Of a DNA stretch of 64,000 nucleotides, positions 12,546 to 26,113 are shown piece after piece. Origin of the DNA: Phalacrocorax aristotelis (lineage: Eukaryota > Chordata > Aves > Suliformes > Phalacrocoracidae); NCBI RefSeq assembly GCF_949628215.1, contig NC_134282.1, positions 5,665,223-5,729,222 of the forward strand, read 5' to 3'. A model generated the notes under the pieces. It saw only the letters and a list, made by a program, of their open reading frames with translations. It was not told the DNA's origin and made no database searches. The position numbers were made by a program, and so were the translations under genes. Position 1 is the stretch's first letter, and each line of letters begins with the position of its first letter.

Positions 12546-15500
12546 GACAGATCACTTCATTACTTGCTCTTACCTACAGGTAGCAAACACACTAAGAGCC
12601 AAAGTAATACTATACCTAATAAGAGGATTAAGTAGAGAGGATTTCTGTTTAATATTGTATTAGCAATAGCAGATACCTTCCCTGCCCATTCTAACTCCCT
12701 CACAGGATACAATGTCCACGCTTGTAAGGGAAGCTTATTGACATCTGATCAGCCAATAAATCTGCTCTTGTTTTTTAATGACCCCAAGAGTTGTTTCCAC
12801 GTGCTCACATAACCTTACCAACAATTTACCCTCATAAATTAATAATTGCCTTTAGGGCCTTTTAAACCTTCGAACCCGATTTAGCTCCTTCGCAACAATT
12901 CTAACTGTAAATCAAGACCCAGCGCAGAGCGGGATTAAGCCTCACCAAAGCAAACACAGCAGCGCATAACAAATAACCAAGAGAGACAGAGACAAGAGTC
13001 TTTCTGCACACAGAAAAGCTCCGTTGTTTACAAATGGTAGCAAAAAAACCTTCTCAAAGGAAAAAGGATGATGCCAGAGTTCGGACACTAGATCTGGAAT
13101 AACTGGGTTTGAGTGTCTGTGCTAAATCCTGCACGTGACATTTGCGATTAGCTTCCCTTCTGCGTTTCAGTTTTCCGTCTGTGTAAATGGGGAGGACAGC
13201 ACTTGTTATCATACAAGGACTTGATCAATAAGAATATATTAAAGATTCATGTATAAGTGCATTAAAGCATCCATGCTATGCTAATGTCTCCCATTTAAAT
13301 ACTATAAAAATCTCAGTGGGCTCTCGACTGAGCCATTAAGTGAATGATGGGCAAATCAGAAACATCCAAGAAAAAAATCCCCAGAATTACATTGTGCTGT
13401 GAAACACTGGGCAGCTCCTATAAAAAAATCAATGGGACTGCATAGTAGTAAATTGCCGGGGAGATGAGCTTTATTTCATGGGTCATAAGTGAAAATGAAT
13501 CTCTAACAACCTGCCAGTCCGACAGCTTTGCCTCTGGAAAGAGCTGGCTTCTCGGGTGCTGCTGCCGCCACAGCCTCCATCCCCCTGGACCGGCTCCTTC
13601 GGGCAGCAGCTCCTCTCCCAGCACAGCTGCCCCCGTGCACGAGCAGCCCTGTCCGTCAACAAAGAACCACACGGGCTGGAGCATTAGCCGGGAGCAGGGG
13701 TACGCCCATGTGCTGTCTGGTCCCCGAAATGCTGTGAGGTGGCAGAAAGCCTCTCAAGTCTCACAGGGCTGACCCCACCGCAAGCTGCAGTGAGGAACAT
13801 GCTGACGTGAACGTAGCATCGGTCAGCTGAGCCGTGAAAAGACCCCTCTAAATTGTGGGGTTTATTTTTATGTCTTCTGCTCTCTACCCAACAACCTTTG
13901 AAGAAACAAGTTATTCAGTAGTAACTTTATTGCTCTGCTTTTAAGGAGGGGGCACAGAGAGAGAAAACAGCCTGCCTGAAAATAAACAGAGAAATCCATG
14001 ACAAGGCTACCAATTGCCAAGGGAGCAGGGCTCCCACATGCCTTGAAATTTGTGTGCCGGTCCGGGGCGTGACCGAAGCAGAAAGACACAGTGTTAGCTA
14101 GCTGGTTTTGTGTTAGGAAAATCGTTAACACATGGCAGTCATCAAATAAGATTGGCAGCAACTGCAGGACTACAAAATACATTACAAGAGGAAAAGATGC
14201 AAATTTCAGAGACGTGGACTTTGGTGACTGTGCTGTGCTTGCTGAACTGGTAGGATGGCTGAATTTGAGGAAAAATCCATGTTAATATGCAAGATGTCCT
14301 GCAAACATGAGTAGCTTTGCTGCTCCCTTAGCTTGCTGGCAGAACGTTTACCTGCCTTTGTATGCCAGAAACCTAGCATGTGCCAATAAATTATCTCTTT
14401 TTGGATTACCATACAAATAACTGGTTTTAATGCTGGCTGTTCACTTAGGGAGCATAGTGCCATCCTCCAGATTCAACAATAAAAGCCAACAGGGGATCTA
14501 CACAAATTAGTGCTTTGTGGCCATATTTAGAGATAAAGGTCTATGGGAACAATAGATAAAAATCAAATAAATTACATTAATCCCTGAGGTTCTGGAAAAA
14601 AAGAAACCCAACAGACTCAGATTTAACCATTGCCTCCTACTTCTTCACACAAGGAAATTAAACAGGTGTTTTTATCTGACAGTGAAAAGCACAAACTCCT
14701 GAAACTCTGAGATGACAAACCAGCCTAAAACCAGAATGTATTTTTCCTCAAGCCAAGTTCTTGACCTTATCCTCTCCCCAGACACTGCACTTGCCTGCAG
14801 CTCCCCCCTTCAAGCTGCCAAGCTCCTTACACAACCTGTGCCAGGCAGGCACTGCCATCTCTCTCTGCCTAATCTTTCAACTATTTTCCTTTTCCATAGT
14901 GGCTTTGGGTGGGTATTTTTTCCCTGATAATGATTTCTTATCACCTTCCAAAGGTATTTGAATCTGTTTTCCCAGCTCATACAGCACAATAAATTATCAG
15001 GAATTAAATTAGCTATCAAAGGAATAATAGATTTGTTCCTTCAAGGGCTAAATTAGTTTTATCATACTTTATCTGGAAGGGGAAGGCTTAAAAATGTACT
15101 CTTCCAACAGGTTTTGTTCCTCATTGTGTATACTGAAGCCTCTCTTCAACAGCCACTCAAGGGACCAAGAAAAGTCAGCTGCCGAGCACAGATGGTCTTG
15201 AACCAAAGGTCAAAGAAAAGATCATGAAAAACATGGAAGTAGTTTAAAACTGTTCCTGCAGACAGCAGTTGCTGGCTGGAGTTACCTTTCTGTATAGGCT
15301 TCACCATCTTTGAAATGCCTTCTCAGTATTACTGCATTCAATTTAATTTTACAAGAATTTTTGTTTGCTTGTTTAGCTTTGCTTTGCGTTTAAGTGGGAT
15401 TTCTGGTATCTCTCAAGAAAGGAAGAAATACTGTCTTCATTGTGGAAGGATTAGGAAACACGTATGGCTGAATTAGCTAAGACATTGTATAATATTAAAG

Positions 15501-18500
15501 CAGCCTGGACTCTCCATTATACGATAAAAACTTAACAGCAAAATCCCTCAAAAACAGACTATGAGAACAATTTTTTCCCCTGTATATAACATCCTGATCC
15601 CCACTGGCAGCTGAGGGGATGAAAAAGCTATACTGGACATTACTACATCTAGGAAAAATGCTGGGTAAATACCTATTGTCTAAAGTCCCTTTCAGCTTGC
15701 CACCCGACACCCAAGCAAGACAGAGTATACCGTCACCTTGACATTGCCCCTTAAGCACCGCTCTCAGATCAGAGCCTAGTGCTGCACTCTGTACAGTTTG
15801 TTTCCAGTGCACTCACCGATACCGAGGCGATGTGAAAACAGACACCCCCGCTGTGGCTGGTGCTGAACCTAGAACGTTTGTAAGACCCAGCGGTTTGCAT
15901 TGCCGAGCTGGGCAAAGAAGCCTTTGGGGTACAGGATCTTCCCTTACCTGGGCAAGGCTGGACCAGACGACCTCCAGCAGAGTCTGTTCCAACATGAACT
16001 CTCCCACACTGAGACATTCACCATGACCTTTCTATCACAAGCATTAATGCCGGGTTGCCTTGTCCTGACCACTGCAATGTGTTCCAGCAACAGGATACAC
16101 CTGTGAGGCAGGCAATCATCCCCAGCTGCCTTTGGCAAGGGAAAAAGATGCTTGACCGCAGGACGAGTGCAAACATGCAGCAACAGGGGCTGTTTGTTGA
16201 CACACACCCAAACTGAGGGACGGAAATATTGATATGGCTTCGTTTGAAGTGGATATTAGTGGGGGAAAACTTAAATTTCATAATTTTGTAGGAAGAAATG
16301 GTTAAACAAAGCGCAGCAGAAAGAGTTTGTGATCGATACGTGGGGTGCTTTGAGGAGCTGACTGTGCTCAGCTCTACAGCATTTATTGGCAGCTCGGTTT
16401 CTCTGCACAGGAACGGCACCTTGTGAGTCTAAAGAGAGGCCTTTAAAATTAACATCTAGTTAATTTTAAGGAGCACTATAATAAGGAGATTTTATACCTT
16501 TGGACGTCCTGCGAAATAGAACTCTCTGAGGCCTGCAGGAAGCCTTGGAGAATAATTTCCACTACCCAAAAAATTAGCACAAAGAGGGGGAAAAAAGCAC
16601 TTTGAGCCCAAGACCTACAGCCAGCTACCTTGGGTAGGCTCTTTCAGGCACGCTCGACACAACAGACAACACTTTTAGCAAAAAAAGTCAACAACCAGGA
16701 GACCTGGATGGATGAGAAGAGCAGCAAGTTGCACCCAACTGTTACTGTCACAAAGCTCATTGTTTCTCTGTGAAATCTGTGATTCTTTTGGCTGTAGTTC
16801 GTTCCACTGAAAAAAAAAAATCTTTTTGTTTTTCTAATTAATTTTAACTTTTGGCAGTCGCACTGCGGTTTATTGGCCAGGGTTTGGTGGCTGCTTTGCT
16901 CTCTACAGTTCTTACTGTTGGATAGTTCAGGTCATACTGTTTCGCCCGAGACACTATTAATTGCTGTGACAATTTTCAGAGCTCATACAGATACCTGTCT
17001 AAGAGATAAGCCACTAATTCTGTGAATATCTTCTCTTCCTATCAATGTGCTTTGTTAAAACAGGTTTATTCACTGAAATTGATAAAAGGAGATTCTATAG
17101 TGAGTAGCTAAAATTAGTACTAAGGGAGTTACAAAGCCCCGTGCTTCAGGGATGAGCCACGCACCGGCTGGTGACAGGCAGACTTGCCCTTCACCTATCT
17201 CTAGAAAAGGACAAGAGCTACGCGTATCTGAGAAACCCTATTCATTTTCTCTGAAAGATTGCATCTTGGCTCTGCTGCAAATAGCGTACCATCCGGACAG
17301 CCCTATCTCAAATTAAAGGATGTGTCTCCAAGTAAATTAGAAAAACAATTTGTTTTAAAGGAAGAGATGAATTACAGCTTAATTAAAACAACACAAGAAG
17401 GCTAGAGAAGGAAGGATGAATTCAGACCAGTCCTAAGGGACCGCCGGTCCTCACAGCGCTTTGAAAGAAGATGCTCAGGTACCATACATCATCAGCACAA
17501 GAATTTCCATTAGTTATTCCCAGGAGGCACAACTCTCCTCAGGTAGATGGCTTCACAAACATACCTCTTTACCACTGAATACTTCCCAAGCACGGAAATC
17601 TCTCACTCCAAAGTCAGCTTGTATTTAGAGACAAAAAGGAACAGAGATCGAACGGGAACACAGCAGCAGCCTGCTTCTGAAAGATTGAAAGTCGCAGCAG
17701 ACAGAACAGAAGACGTGCCACTTGGATAGCATGAAATGCACCCGTAATTTACGGCGCAGCAGCCAAAGAGGGTGCTTCAGCATGCTGTCCCGTGTTGGAA
17801 AGCAGACAGTACTCTTGGAAAGTAGGTAAATGCAAGGAGAGTGTTAACCTTCAGCAAAATACAGTCTTTCAAGAAACCTGTTTACCAGCTGCTTTTCTCC
17901 AGCAAAGTCACATTCCATAATTAATAACCCAAGCTTTCTGGTGTACAAAAAGGTGTGTAATAATTAGCATACCTTGTTTAGCACCATGTTGTCTCCTTAT
18001 TTGTTTCCACTCGTAGGCTGCTAGTTGTCCTCAGCCTGTTAGGAAGAACCGAGGCTTCAGCAAATCTGCTGGGGCTGGAGAAACAAATCACAGTGAGTCT
18101 GGTGGGGCAAGCACTTGCACAAACCGGATTCAGCCTCAGTGATCCCCCCCTTCCCGGCCACTCCATCCATGCACATCCCAGCCCTTCATCTGCTTTTTCT
18201 TTGGAGGCTTCAAAGTTCAGTTCACCAAGTTTTACCTGGTTAAGCAGAGTCTTGGTTCACTGGCTGCAGCTGGCTATGCTGCTTCTCTGGGCTTTATTTA
18301 TACGCCCATCACCCATTCTCCTTTGTAGGAGACTCTTGACTTCTGTCCTCAGCTTCCCAGAGAGCCTCACAAACACCCTTCCCATGTTAGGAGGGCTTCC
18401 TTATATCTGGAGATAGCTGCATGGGCCCCAGGCCTGGAGGGCAGCATATTTTTTGATTTACAGGCAGGGGAAGGAGGAGAGGGAGTAACAGGAAGACTAG

Positions 18501-21500
18501 TAGCAACTGGAATATGAGCACATCAGGAGTCCAGCTCACTTAATGATGGGCCTTACAGCATCCATACTGGATTCCTGCCTTCAGAGGAATCAGGCACATG
18601 GAGGAGATATGCTTGTAGAGGGAGAAATGGCTTTCATTTGTACACAGATGTTTATAATTAGAAACAGAAACTGAGATTTTTGTGTTCTCCTAATATTGTC
18701 ATGTAATACCTTTCACTGTAGTTATTTTTAAAAATACCTAGTTTCTTTCAGAGATGACTATTCACGTACATTTACCAACCAAACCACCCCACCTCCCCCA
18801 AGCCCTGGTCCTCCTGTTGCATTATGAACTGCCCAACCTAGCTGAACCTACTGTCAAGTTGCTTGACATTAAATACATGGACACATTTCCTATGCCACAT
18901 TATATTTTGCTGTGAAGGTAGATGTTTGAGATATCTGGGGCTTTTATTATTCACCTGGACTTTTCCCTCTGGTATGTACAACAAGACGTTACCTTCCCAG
19001 CCATGTTTATAGTCTTAAACTTGAAGGTAACTGTGCACTGAGCACGGCATCAGCCACAAAGAAGGCATATATCTTCTAGACCACCGAGGCATTACCATGT
19101 AAAGCTCCTTCTGAGATGTGCCTCTTTACATTGCTGTAACACTGCATTTCCAGCCCTGGCCCAGGGTCGCTCCTCTCTTCCCAGTCTATGCAGCCCGTGG
19201 CCATCTGCCCCTCCGGTGTATCCCCACAGCCCGGCTGGTTTCTCTCCAGCACACACGCTCTCGCCAGCCCTTTCCTGATCAGGCTCCCCAGGCACAAAAC
19301 CTGCCTCTGCACTGGTCTCCCTCCCTCCCTGGGGTTGCTGTTCCCAAATGTCTGGTCTCGGAGGACTAGCAGTACTTCACAGTAGTGCAGGCTTGGACCT
19401 GCAACAATTTACACCAAGTTTCCAGCAGGGTTGCTTAAGGAAGGAGTTCCCTTTTCTTCTCCTGAATTACCTATTGCAGCAAGGCTTTAGAGACTGTATT
19501 CCCTGTGCTGCTGTATTCCCTAGCTGTGCTGTGCAGGGCTTTGCTGTGTCACGCAATTATGCTTGGACTCAGACAACTTTTATCTTATAAACTTCTGCCT
19601 CACAGCCCTGCCCGAGCTCATGCGAGCTGTGCTAACATTACCCTGCATCCAGCACCCGAACTGCTTCAAGCACCCAGGTGTCGCACTGACTCGGGATGTG
19701 AAGATCCAGAACTTAAAGGCAGATTTAGGGCAGACTCAGTTACGGCCTTTTCAATAACTGGCAGGCATCTGTGGTGTAAATAAACCCTACTAGAATAAAT
19801 GGGATTATATCTGCAAAGAAATTTGTCCTCCACTTATTCTAGCACCTTCAAGCTGACAAACATTAGGCACCGAATACAATGATTAGGCTCTCTGTTACTG
19901 TGAGGTTGTCGGTCTGAGTGCTGGAGTGTGATACTGTCACAGTAAAAAACTTAGGACGTTTTTATCTGATCTTTGTGGCGTGGGACATGATAAGCACTTT
20001 GAGCACTTTCCTCTGTAGAATTAACACTAGATTCCACTTTCTCTGCAGGTATACGTCTACCCTTTTGATCTTAAGCTGCGATTTTATAGTTGTATTTGTT
20101 GCAATGTTTAATGGAAGACAATAAAAAAAATAGCAAAGGAAAACAAACTGCCAATACTTCAAGTTAGAACCAGTGGTAAAACATCGAGCTGTGTGACTAA
20201 ATGCAGCAGGTCTAAGCTCCTTATTCTTTGCCTTTTAGACACTGTCGATTTTAAATACCCGCCGAGCTGAACACATTGCTCTATAAAATACCCTGATTTA
20301 GACATCTGCCCTCATGAAGAATTGTGCCTTTTAAAGATAAATAGGGATAGCTCATAGAGCATGGAAGTTGGTTGGCTGACCTTCTTAAACCCACAGACCT
20401 TCTTGCTCCCCCACCAATTTCATTTTGCCTACATGATACCACACATACCAAGTGCAGTGGTGGACCTGACGGTGGAGCTGGGAGAAACTGCAGGGCAGGA
20501 CCAGAGAGACGAGCAAGGAGAGACCAGCTAGGTCTGGGAGGCAATGAGAGGCTTGCAGCAGCCCGAGAGACCAGAGGTGCCCTGGGCAAGAGTTTCAGGC
20601 TCATGGGAAGCATTAGCCCTACATGGTGAAGGTCTTTGCAGCTACAAGAGTGTGACTGAGCTAACACGGAAAAAGAAGTAGGATAAAACCTAGGAGAGTA
20701 AAGCTCAAAGACGCACAATGCTGAGAAAAGGTGAGAGCGAAGTACTGACTGAAAAAGGGCTTGGGGCCCGGAGCACGGATACAGTCTCTTGTTTGATTTA
20801 CTGTGAGTTCAGAAAAGTGGAACTTTGTACATTTTACACAGAAAATTAAAACTGCTTCAAAGAAACATCTGACTTCATCATCCATGCCTCTTAATCGGAG
20901 CATCCTTAAGCTGGTTCAGTGCTCAGGTGGTGAATAATAATTCTAGCAATCTGTTAGAAAGAAGATAGACTGTATGTAGAGTCGGAATGGGCAATATATT
21001 ATGTTAACACATAGTAAAAATAAAATTCTCAGTATGAAAAAAGAAAAAAATAATTGGCTTGGGTTTCACCCCCCAAGGCTGACTGCACCGTTTCCTGTAG
21101 CTTGACTATTTGTGAACTTTCTGGTCACTCCCAATTTGTTACTGTCCATGCTTGTCTCCTCTCTGTTATGGTCATTGCGTTTATTTTTATAGCTGCTTTT
21201 ATCCAAAGCATATGTTATCAATGGCCTTCTTTCCTTATCCTCAGTGCTTTCAATTACATAATGTAGCACGGCACCTGGCAATTCCAAAGCAAATGTATCT
21301 TGGATGATAGATTACAAATGAAAAATGAATGCTCTGGGACAACTTAATAGCTTATTTCCACCCATGCTTCCTGCCAATGTGCCTCTGCGTGTCTCATACA
21401 TGCATCCAAATAGATCAAACATCAGCCTGTATATTCACTAAATTCATTTTTTTTCTTTTAGTGCTGATAGCAAGGAAATAATCAAAAATACTGGAGGTTC

Positions 21501-24500
21501 TTTATTGAACAGCAAACCTTAAGTGGCAGTGATCGAAAGCTGCCTTACGTAGACGAGAAGGTATTTGATTTTAATCAGTCAGGAAGGAAATGGTAAAACA
21601 AACGAATATACTGTGATCTTAAAAAAGAGGTTCTCCAGGGAAAGGGCAGAAAGTTCTGCTTCTCGAAGGTTAACAGCCTCATAGTGCCCTTTTTGGTAAC
21701 CTGATCCCTCACTTGTGAGTAGTTTCCTTCCTTCGTTCCACACAGAAGAATAAAGCTGTGCTTCTGCAGCTTTGAAGTCACTGGAAGTTTTGCTGTCGAA
21801 TTTAATGCAGGAAGGCCTTTGGTAGTCACTTGTGTTCAGCGGGGGAATGAGCAACACTGACAGCACCGCTGTCCTGGCATCCCCAATACACAAATACCAC
21901 CGACAGAAGCCAGGGCAGATGAAAACTAATCCCCCTCCTGGCCACAGGAACATGCAAGGTGGTCCACGGAGGAAGAGCCAGTGTTCAGCAGCAGCCAAAG
22001 CAGAGCCGGCCGTGCAGCGAGACGCCAGCAGGCTGTCAGAGCACAGCTCTCCGTGCCAGCTGTTTCGGGCTTGATGATGATGGGCAAGCACCATCACCTA
22101 CGCCGTCACTCAGAGCCTTTCCCACGGCGTATTTTAAAGCACGTGCCAGGCAAATTTCTTACAGGTACAGTGACCTGAGATTTGACAAGGACCTCAGGAA
22201 GGCACTTGCGATGTCCTTATAACCGCTCAGTGCCCCAGCACTGGTAGGCTAAACTCGAGGGAATCACTACTGACAAGTTATTTACTCCATATAGGTGTAT
22301 AGATTTGGGCTTGAGCCATTTGCATTAACGTTTGTGATGATGAGCTACAGGCTTAACTGATCAGCTCTGGTTCGCCTCTGAAGCACTCTCTCAGCCTCTG
22401 AAGCTCAGCGTAAGGAACTAAAAGAAGACATTTTTGGCAAGGAAAGCCACTGCTTTCCTCTTCACTGTATTCACATCTAACACTGGTGCTGCAATGCACA
22501 GTCCTGGAGAATGATATTGGCTTAAAGGCTTTATTTCCTGAGTGATTTAAATAATTTGAAACAATACGAACATAGGGGGTTTGTGGTTCATGTTCTGCAA
22601 GGTTAATGTGTATATGAGCAAATGGTCTTCTTCGAAACGTTCATCAGTAGCCGATGACTTATTTTCTCTTACAGCTTTGTTTGCTTCCATGACCCATGTA
22701 CTGTAATACTTCCAGATATTTTAAACCCTGTTCTGGAATTCCTGGGACCATAATAAATGGGTTAAATGAAAAGTCTTGTTTTCTCTCTGCTCGTTTAAGG
22801 AATCTGTCTTTTGATTTGATATTGCTCACTTTTTATTTTGTATTGAGAGATTTAGACATAATGAGAAACGAAGAGACAGTTAAAATGAGACTTGGGAACT
22901 CAGTTCTGAGCTCTGTCATCAGCCCTGGACCTGTCCCATGACGTTAGGCAAGACTTTGGGAACACTTTGCTAAATTTTCATGAAATGTCAGGTTTGAAGA
23001 AATCGTTGTGAATAATTGGAAAACTATTTCATGTTACTTTGATAGAGAGCTCACAGCTGGTAGCTATTATTATAGAATTCAGAGTCCAGTCACACTAGAT
23101 GAAATCTCAAAAGCTCTAGCAAAAAAAAGGCTCTCCTTTTGTTCCATTCCTTCCAGAATTTCTTGAAGTCATAGATTACGTTTAGATTAGACCACTCCAT
23201 AACATAACTGTGGAAAAGCAAGGGAGTAAAACTGAAGAGTCATTTGCTGCAGGCCCATTTTTCTCTTGAGTGAAGCTGAGTGTAAGTTTGGCAGGAAAAG
23301 AATGTTAGATAGTAATAATCTAATTTAGAACCCAAAATGTATATTAATTTGTCCCCCTGTTTGGCATGAACTTGAGGCCAGTTTCAGAAGGTTCCTGCTG
23401 CTGGGGTTTCTCGGTGACCGGTAATGTTGAAATGGATCCAGTATGCTTCCTCAGTCTTATGGCTGTTGTCCAGACAACCAGCTGGAACCTAATTGCTCTT
23501 TTTTTCCAGTTTCCCATGTGACATTGCTGATAGCGAACATCTCATTTAAAGCTCATTGCAGCAAAGTGACTCAAACATTACCAGTACATTATTGCTCCTG
23601 GATGCACTTTAAATAAAATCAGCACAGCTCCCCAGATATTACCTTGTATTTCTCTGGGAGTCAAAGCCGGAGCATTAAAATAATGAAAGGAAAAATTATG
23701 AGAGTAGAACCAACTTCCTGTCCGGAAAGCATAAATCACTGTCTGTGCCTCTTTCTTGTGACTGACCCGGGACTCAGGTTGAAAGAGCAAAGCCTCTGAG
23801 CGTGTTCCCAGGAGAGACTCCACCAGCTCCTAATTACATGTGCAAGAAGTGGGTGGTAGCTTCACCAGGAGCTTGTAACTGAAATGCCTACCCACGGGAC
23901 TGGAGCAATTTCCCATCACAGTCTCACTTTCTAATGCGGAATTCTGGGAAGAGAGCCTAGTCCTCAAGTGCTTTCTGTCGTGATCTGAATATCGCTGATT
24001 GGAATGGTCGTTAGTGCCTCATACCTTGGGAAAAGATTGTTTCCCTTTCCTGCCTCCGGCCGCACAGCCTCACAGCAGTTAGTGCTCAGCTGCTCACTGC
24101 TGTCTGGCCCTGGCTGGGTCAGTAAGGGTGCACCTTCAGGCTCTGCACCCTCTATTTAGCTCCCTGCCTTGCTTCTGAGGAGATGGTGTTTTCTCACACA
24201 CGTCCTCAGTTGAGAAGAATATACTTATTCCTTTGTTTTCCTTTTCCAAACACAACGGTGAGGTTTTTATGTTGATTACTGTGCTATACTACAGCCGGAT
24301 TAATTTTTAGATCTGGGGTAGGCTGCTAGCCTCACTCCTCAGAAAGCTTTCAGGTTTTCTGTCCTTTTCCTCCCCGCGTGGAAGATTCCTGTTCCTCCGA
24401 ACCAGCTGGCCATGCCGTACAGCACACAATGTTCTGCTTTTCCTGTTTCAAAGCTCTGGTTCCCTTGTTGTTTCTGTGAAAACCACATCATCTCTCTCTG

Positions 24501-25829
24501 AATGTGTAAAAGCTCATTGCCCTGGACTGTTGAACTGAACCCTCTTGATTCTGCGGTACGTTTGTGGAGGGGTTTGCCATCGCGTGGTCTGTTCCCATTG
24601 CTGGGGTGGACTACGCTGACCGGATCTAGTAATCAAATGCTGTGAGCATGTAGATACTGGGAAGGACCTGGCCTGCTTCTGTGAGTTGCAAGAACATTTC
24701 CTGAGCGTACGCCCTCAGCCTGACACCTCTTTGCAGTGGTCCATCACCTTTTTCCTGTCACAGCTGTAGAAAATACTTGGAGCTAGATACTGTTATACCT
24801 TCAAAATCTTGCGATCTAGTTCAGGCAATATTTTGATCAACCGTTTTGGCTGCTAGGCTGTGGGAGAGGTAAGGACAGTCCTAAAGGGGAGCCTGGAAGC
24901 TTTTCAAGCTGGTCATTTCTCTTGCCCGGATCCAATAGAGACACTGTACAGAGCTGCTGCGACCTTTCTGCTGGTAAGTCCTTGCACTGCAGAGCCCTGC
25001 AGGGCTGAGCAGTCATTACTCCTCCCCGTGTAACTGAACCAAACCGCGCCTGCAGCCAATACACAGCAGAGAATTTATTGACTGTCTCTGGAATTAGGCA
25101 ATTCTGTTAATTGTCTTCATTTTCCAGGACTCTGTCATTCTTTTCCTGAACCATTAGTGGTGCAGCTATTTGTGCGCCAGCATGAGCTGCCTGGAGAAAA
25201 AAAGCTAAAAATGAACAGCAAATGAATCAAAGACAAGGACAGAAACCTCTCAAAGATAATTGCATTCAGATATCCTGGGGAGCCCTTACAAATCCCTTTT
25301 CAGCTTCCACAGTTCTTTTCCCTCGTAGTGGCTTTGGTTTGAGGAACCTCTATGAAAGAACAAGCCATTCCTAAACAATGCCAGCAATAAGTTGAAAGAC
25401 TTGTGTCCTTTTTCATGGTTTACCTCCCCAGTGCTCTCTAGCCGTACCAAACGCCCAAGCAAGGACTTTTAGCATTATTTTTTTATTTCTAAGGGTCACA
25501 ATGGTTGGGGTGGCTCTGCCCTTCCCATCTACAAAGTGCATTAAAGAGCACCAGGACATGGGTGGGACATAAAGAAGGAAACTGCATAACCTGTGCTTTT
25601 ATTCAGTTTTTTTTTTCCCTTTTCTTCACAACCTGGATATTAATCCCTGTACAATTTCCCACAATGAACATGTGGTCTGAACTTGGACATGTTTTAAGTA
25701 AATGCAGTGGGAGTCAATAAGTGCAAGTTGTTCTCTACATAAAGGTCCTAGACAAGACAGTCACCCAGTATTTTTAATACACCAAACTCATGACACTCAG
25801 TATACACATTATGTCTTATTTACATATCA
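12546..25829. other. Intergenic, no gene supported
   Basis: This stretch separates the convergent 3' ends of GOLIM4 and the LRR gene. No exon pair, RNA gene or intact mobile element is recognisable on either strand. Open frames such as 20281-20718 and 21579-22097 have no motif or splice context. AT-rich segments around 12.8-12.9 and 14.9-15.06 kb look like many conserved non-coding elements, but conservation cannot be judged from one sequence. A probable CR1 trace lies near 15.95 kb. Confidence 0.6.
15948..15998 (+). mobile_element. Probable decayed CR1 3' end
   Basis: The segment GGGCAAGGCTGGACCAGACG followed by ACCTCCAG and, after a few bases, GTTCCAAC resembles the CR1 3' region of the type 'GGCTGGACTAGATGACCTCCAGAGGTCCCTTCCAACC'-like consensus, only with internal changes. 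No octamer tail remains. It is an old, partial copy at best. Confidence 0.4.
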
Positions 25830-25835
25830 TTTATT
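25830..25835 (-). terminator. LRRC77: Poly(A) signal of the LRR gene
   Basis: TTTATT on the + strand is AATAAA on the - strand, 167 bp past the TAG stop of the LRR gene. Downstream on the - strand comes a T/G-rich run with GTGTATACTGAGTGTC and GTTTGGTG, a plausible cleavage element. This predicts a short 3' UTR of about 190 nt. Confidence 0.55.
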
Positions 25836-26001
25836 CATACTTACTTGAAGTCTGTGGTATCACAAACACATTTTAAAAAAATCATATTTCTGCTTCAGTA
25901 TCTCTTTGATCAGAGAAAAACAGTAACTTCCATACACAGGATTTACTGTATCTTTCAGTGAGGTGGTTCTAGCACAGCTGTGATCCTGCAAAAATACAGT
26001 G
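25836..26001 (-). other. LRRC77: LRR gene 3' UTR
   Basis: Sequence between the TAG stop and the inferred poly(A) signal on the - strand. No further in-phase coding is needed after the stop. The boundary depends on the signal at 25830-25835 being the one used. Confidence 0.5.
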
Positions 26002-26113
26002 CTAGAGTATAGTACACATTTTGAAAAAAAACCTGCTATCTGGGGGGGAACAGTCCTCTGGCAGTTTTGGGATACCATCCAGCATTTTCAGATTTGGCAA
26101 ACTGGAGAACACA
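26002..26113 (-). CDS. LRRC77: LRR protein, terminal exon (LRR cap and C-terminus)
   Basis: The exon starts at an excellent acceptor on the - strand (a CTCTTTTGTCTCTC tract ending TTTAAG) and takes the split leucine codon left by the exon at 28087. It encodes about 36 residues after the junction, beginning VFSSLPNLKMLDGIPKLPED and ending KMCTIL before TAG. The S-LPNLKMLDG pattern is the usual C-terminal cap that closes SDS22-type LRR domains, following an NPC motif in the preceding exon. Phase is consistent (1 nt completing the codon, then 36 codons and stop). It shows that the gene ends shortly after its LRR domain. Confidence 0.88.

Noticed and set aside
16441-16470. Short inverted repeat (TTAAAATTAAC with a 5-bp loop)
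   Set aside because: Eleven-base AT-only arms are expected by chance in AT-rich DNA of this length.
20281-20718. 145-codon - strand open frame, proline/leucine/serine rich
   Set aside because: No domain, no splice context, overlapped by open frames on the other strand; typical of a locally GC-rich stretch.
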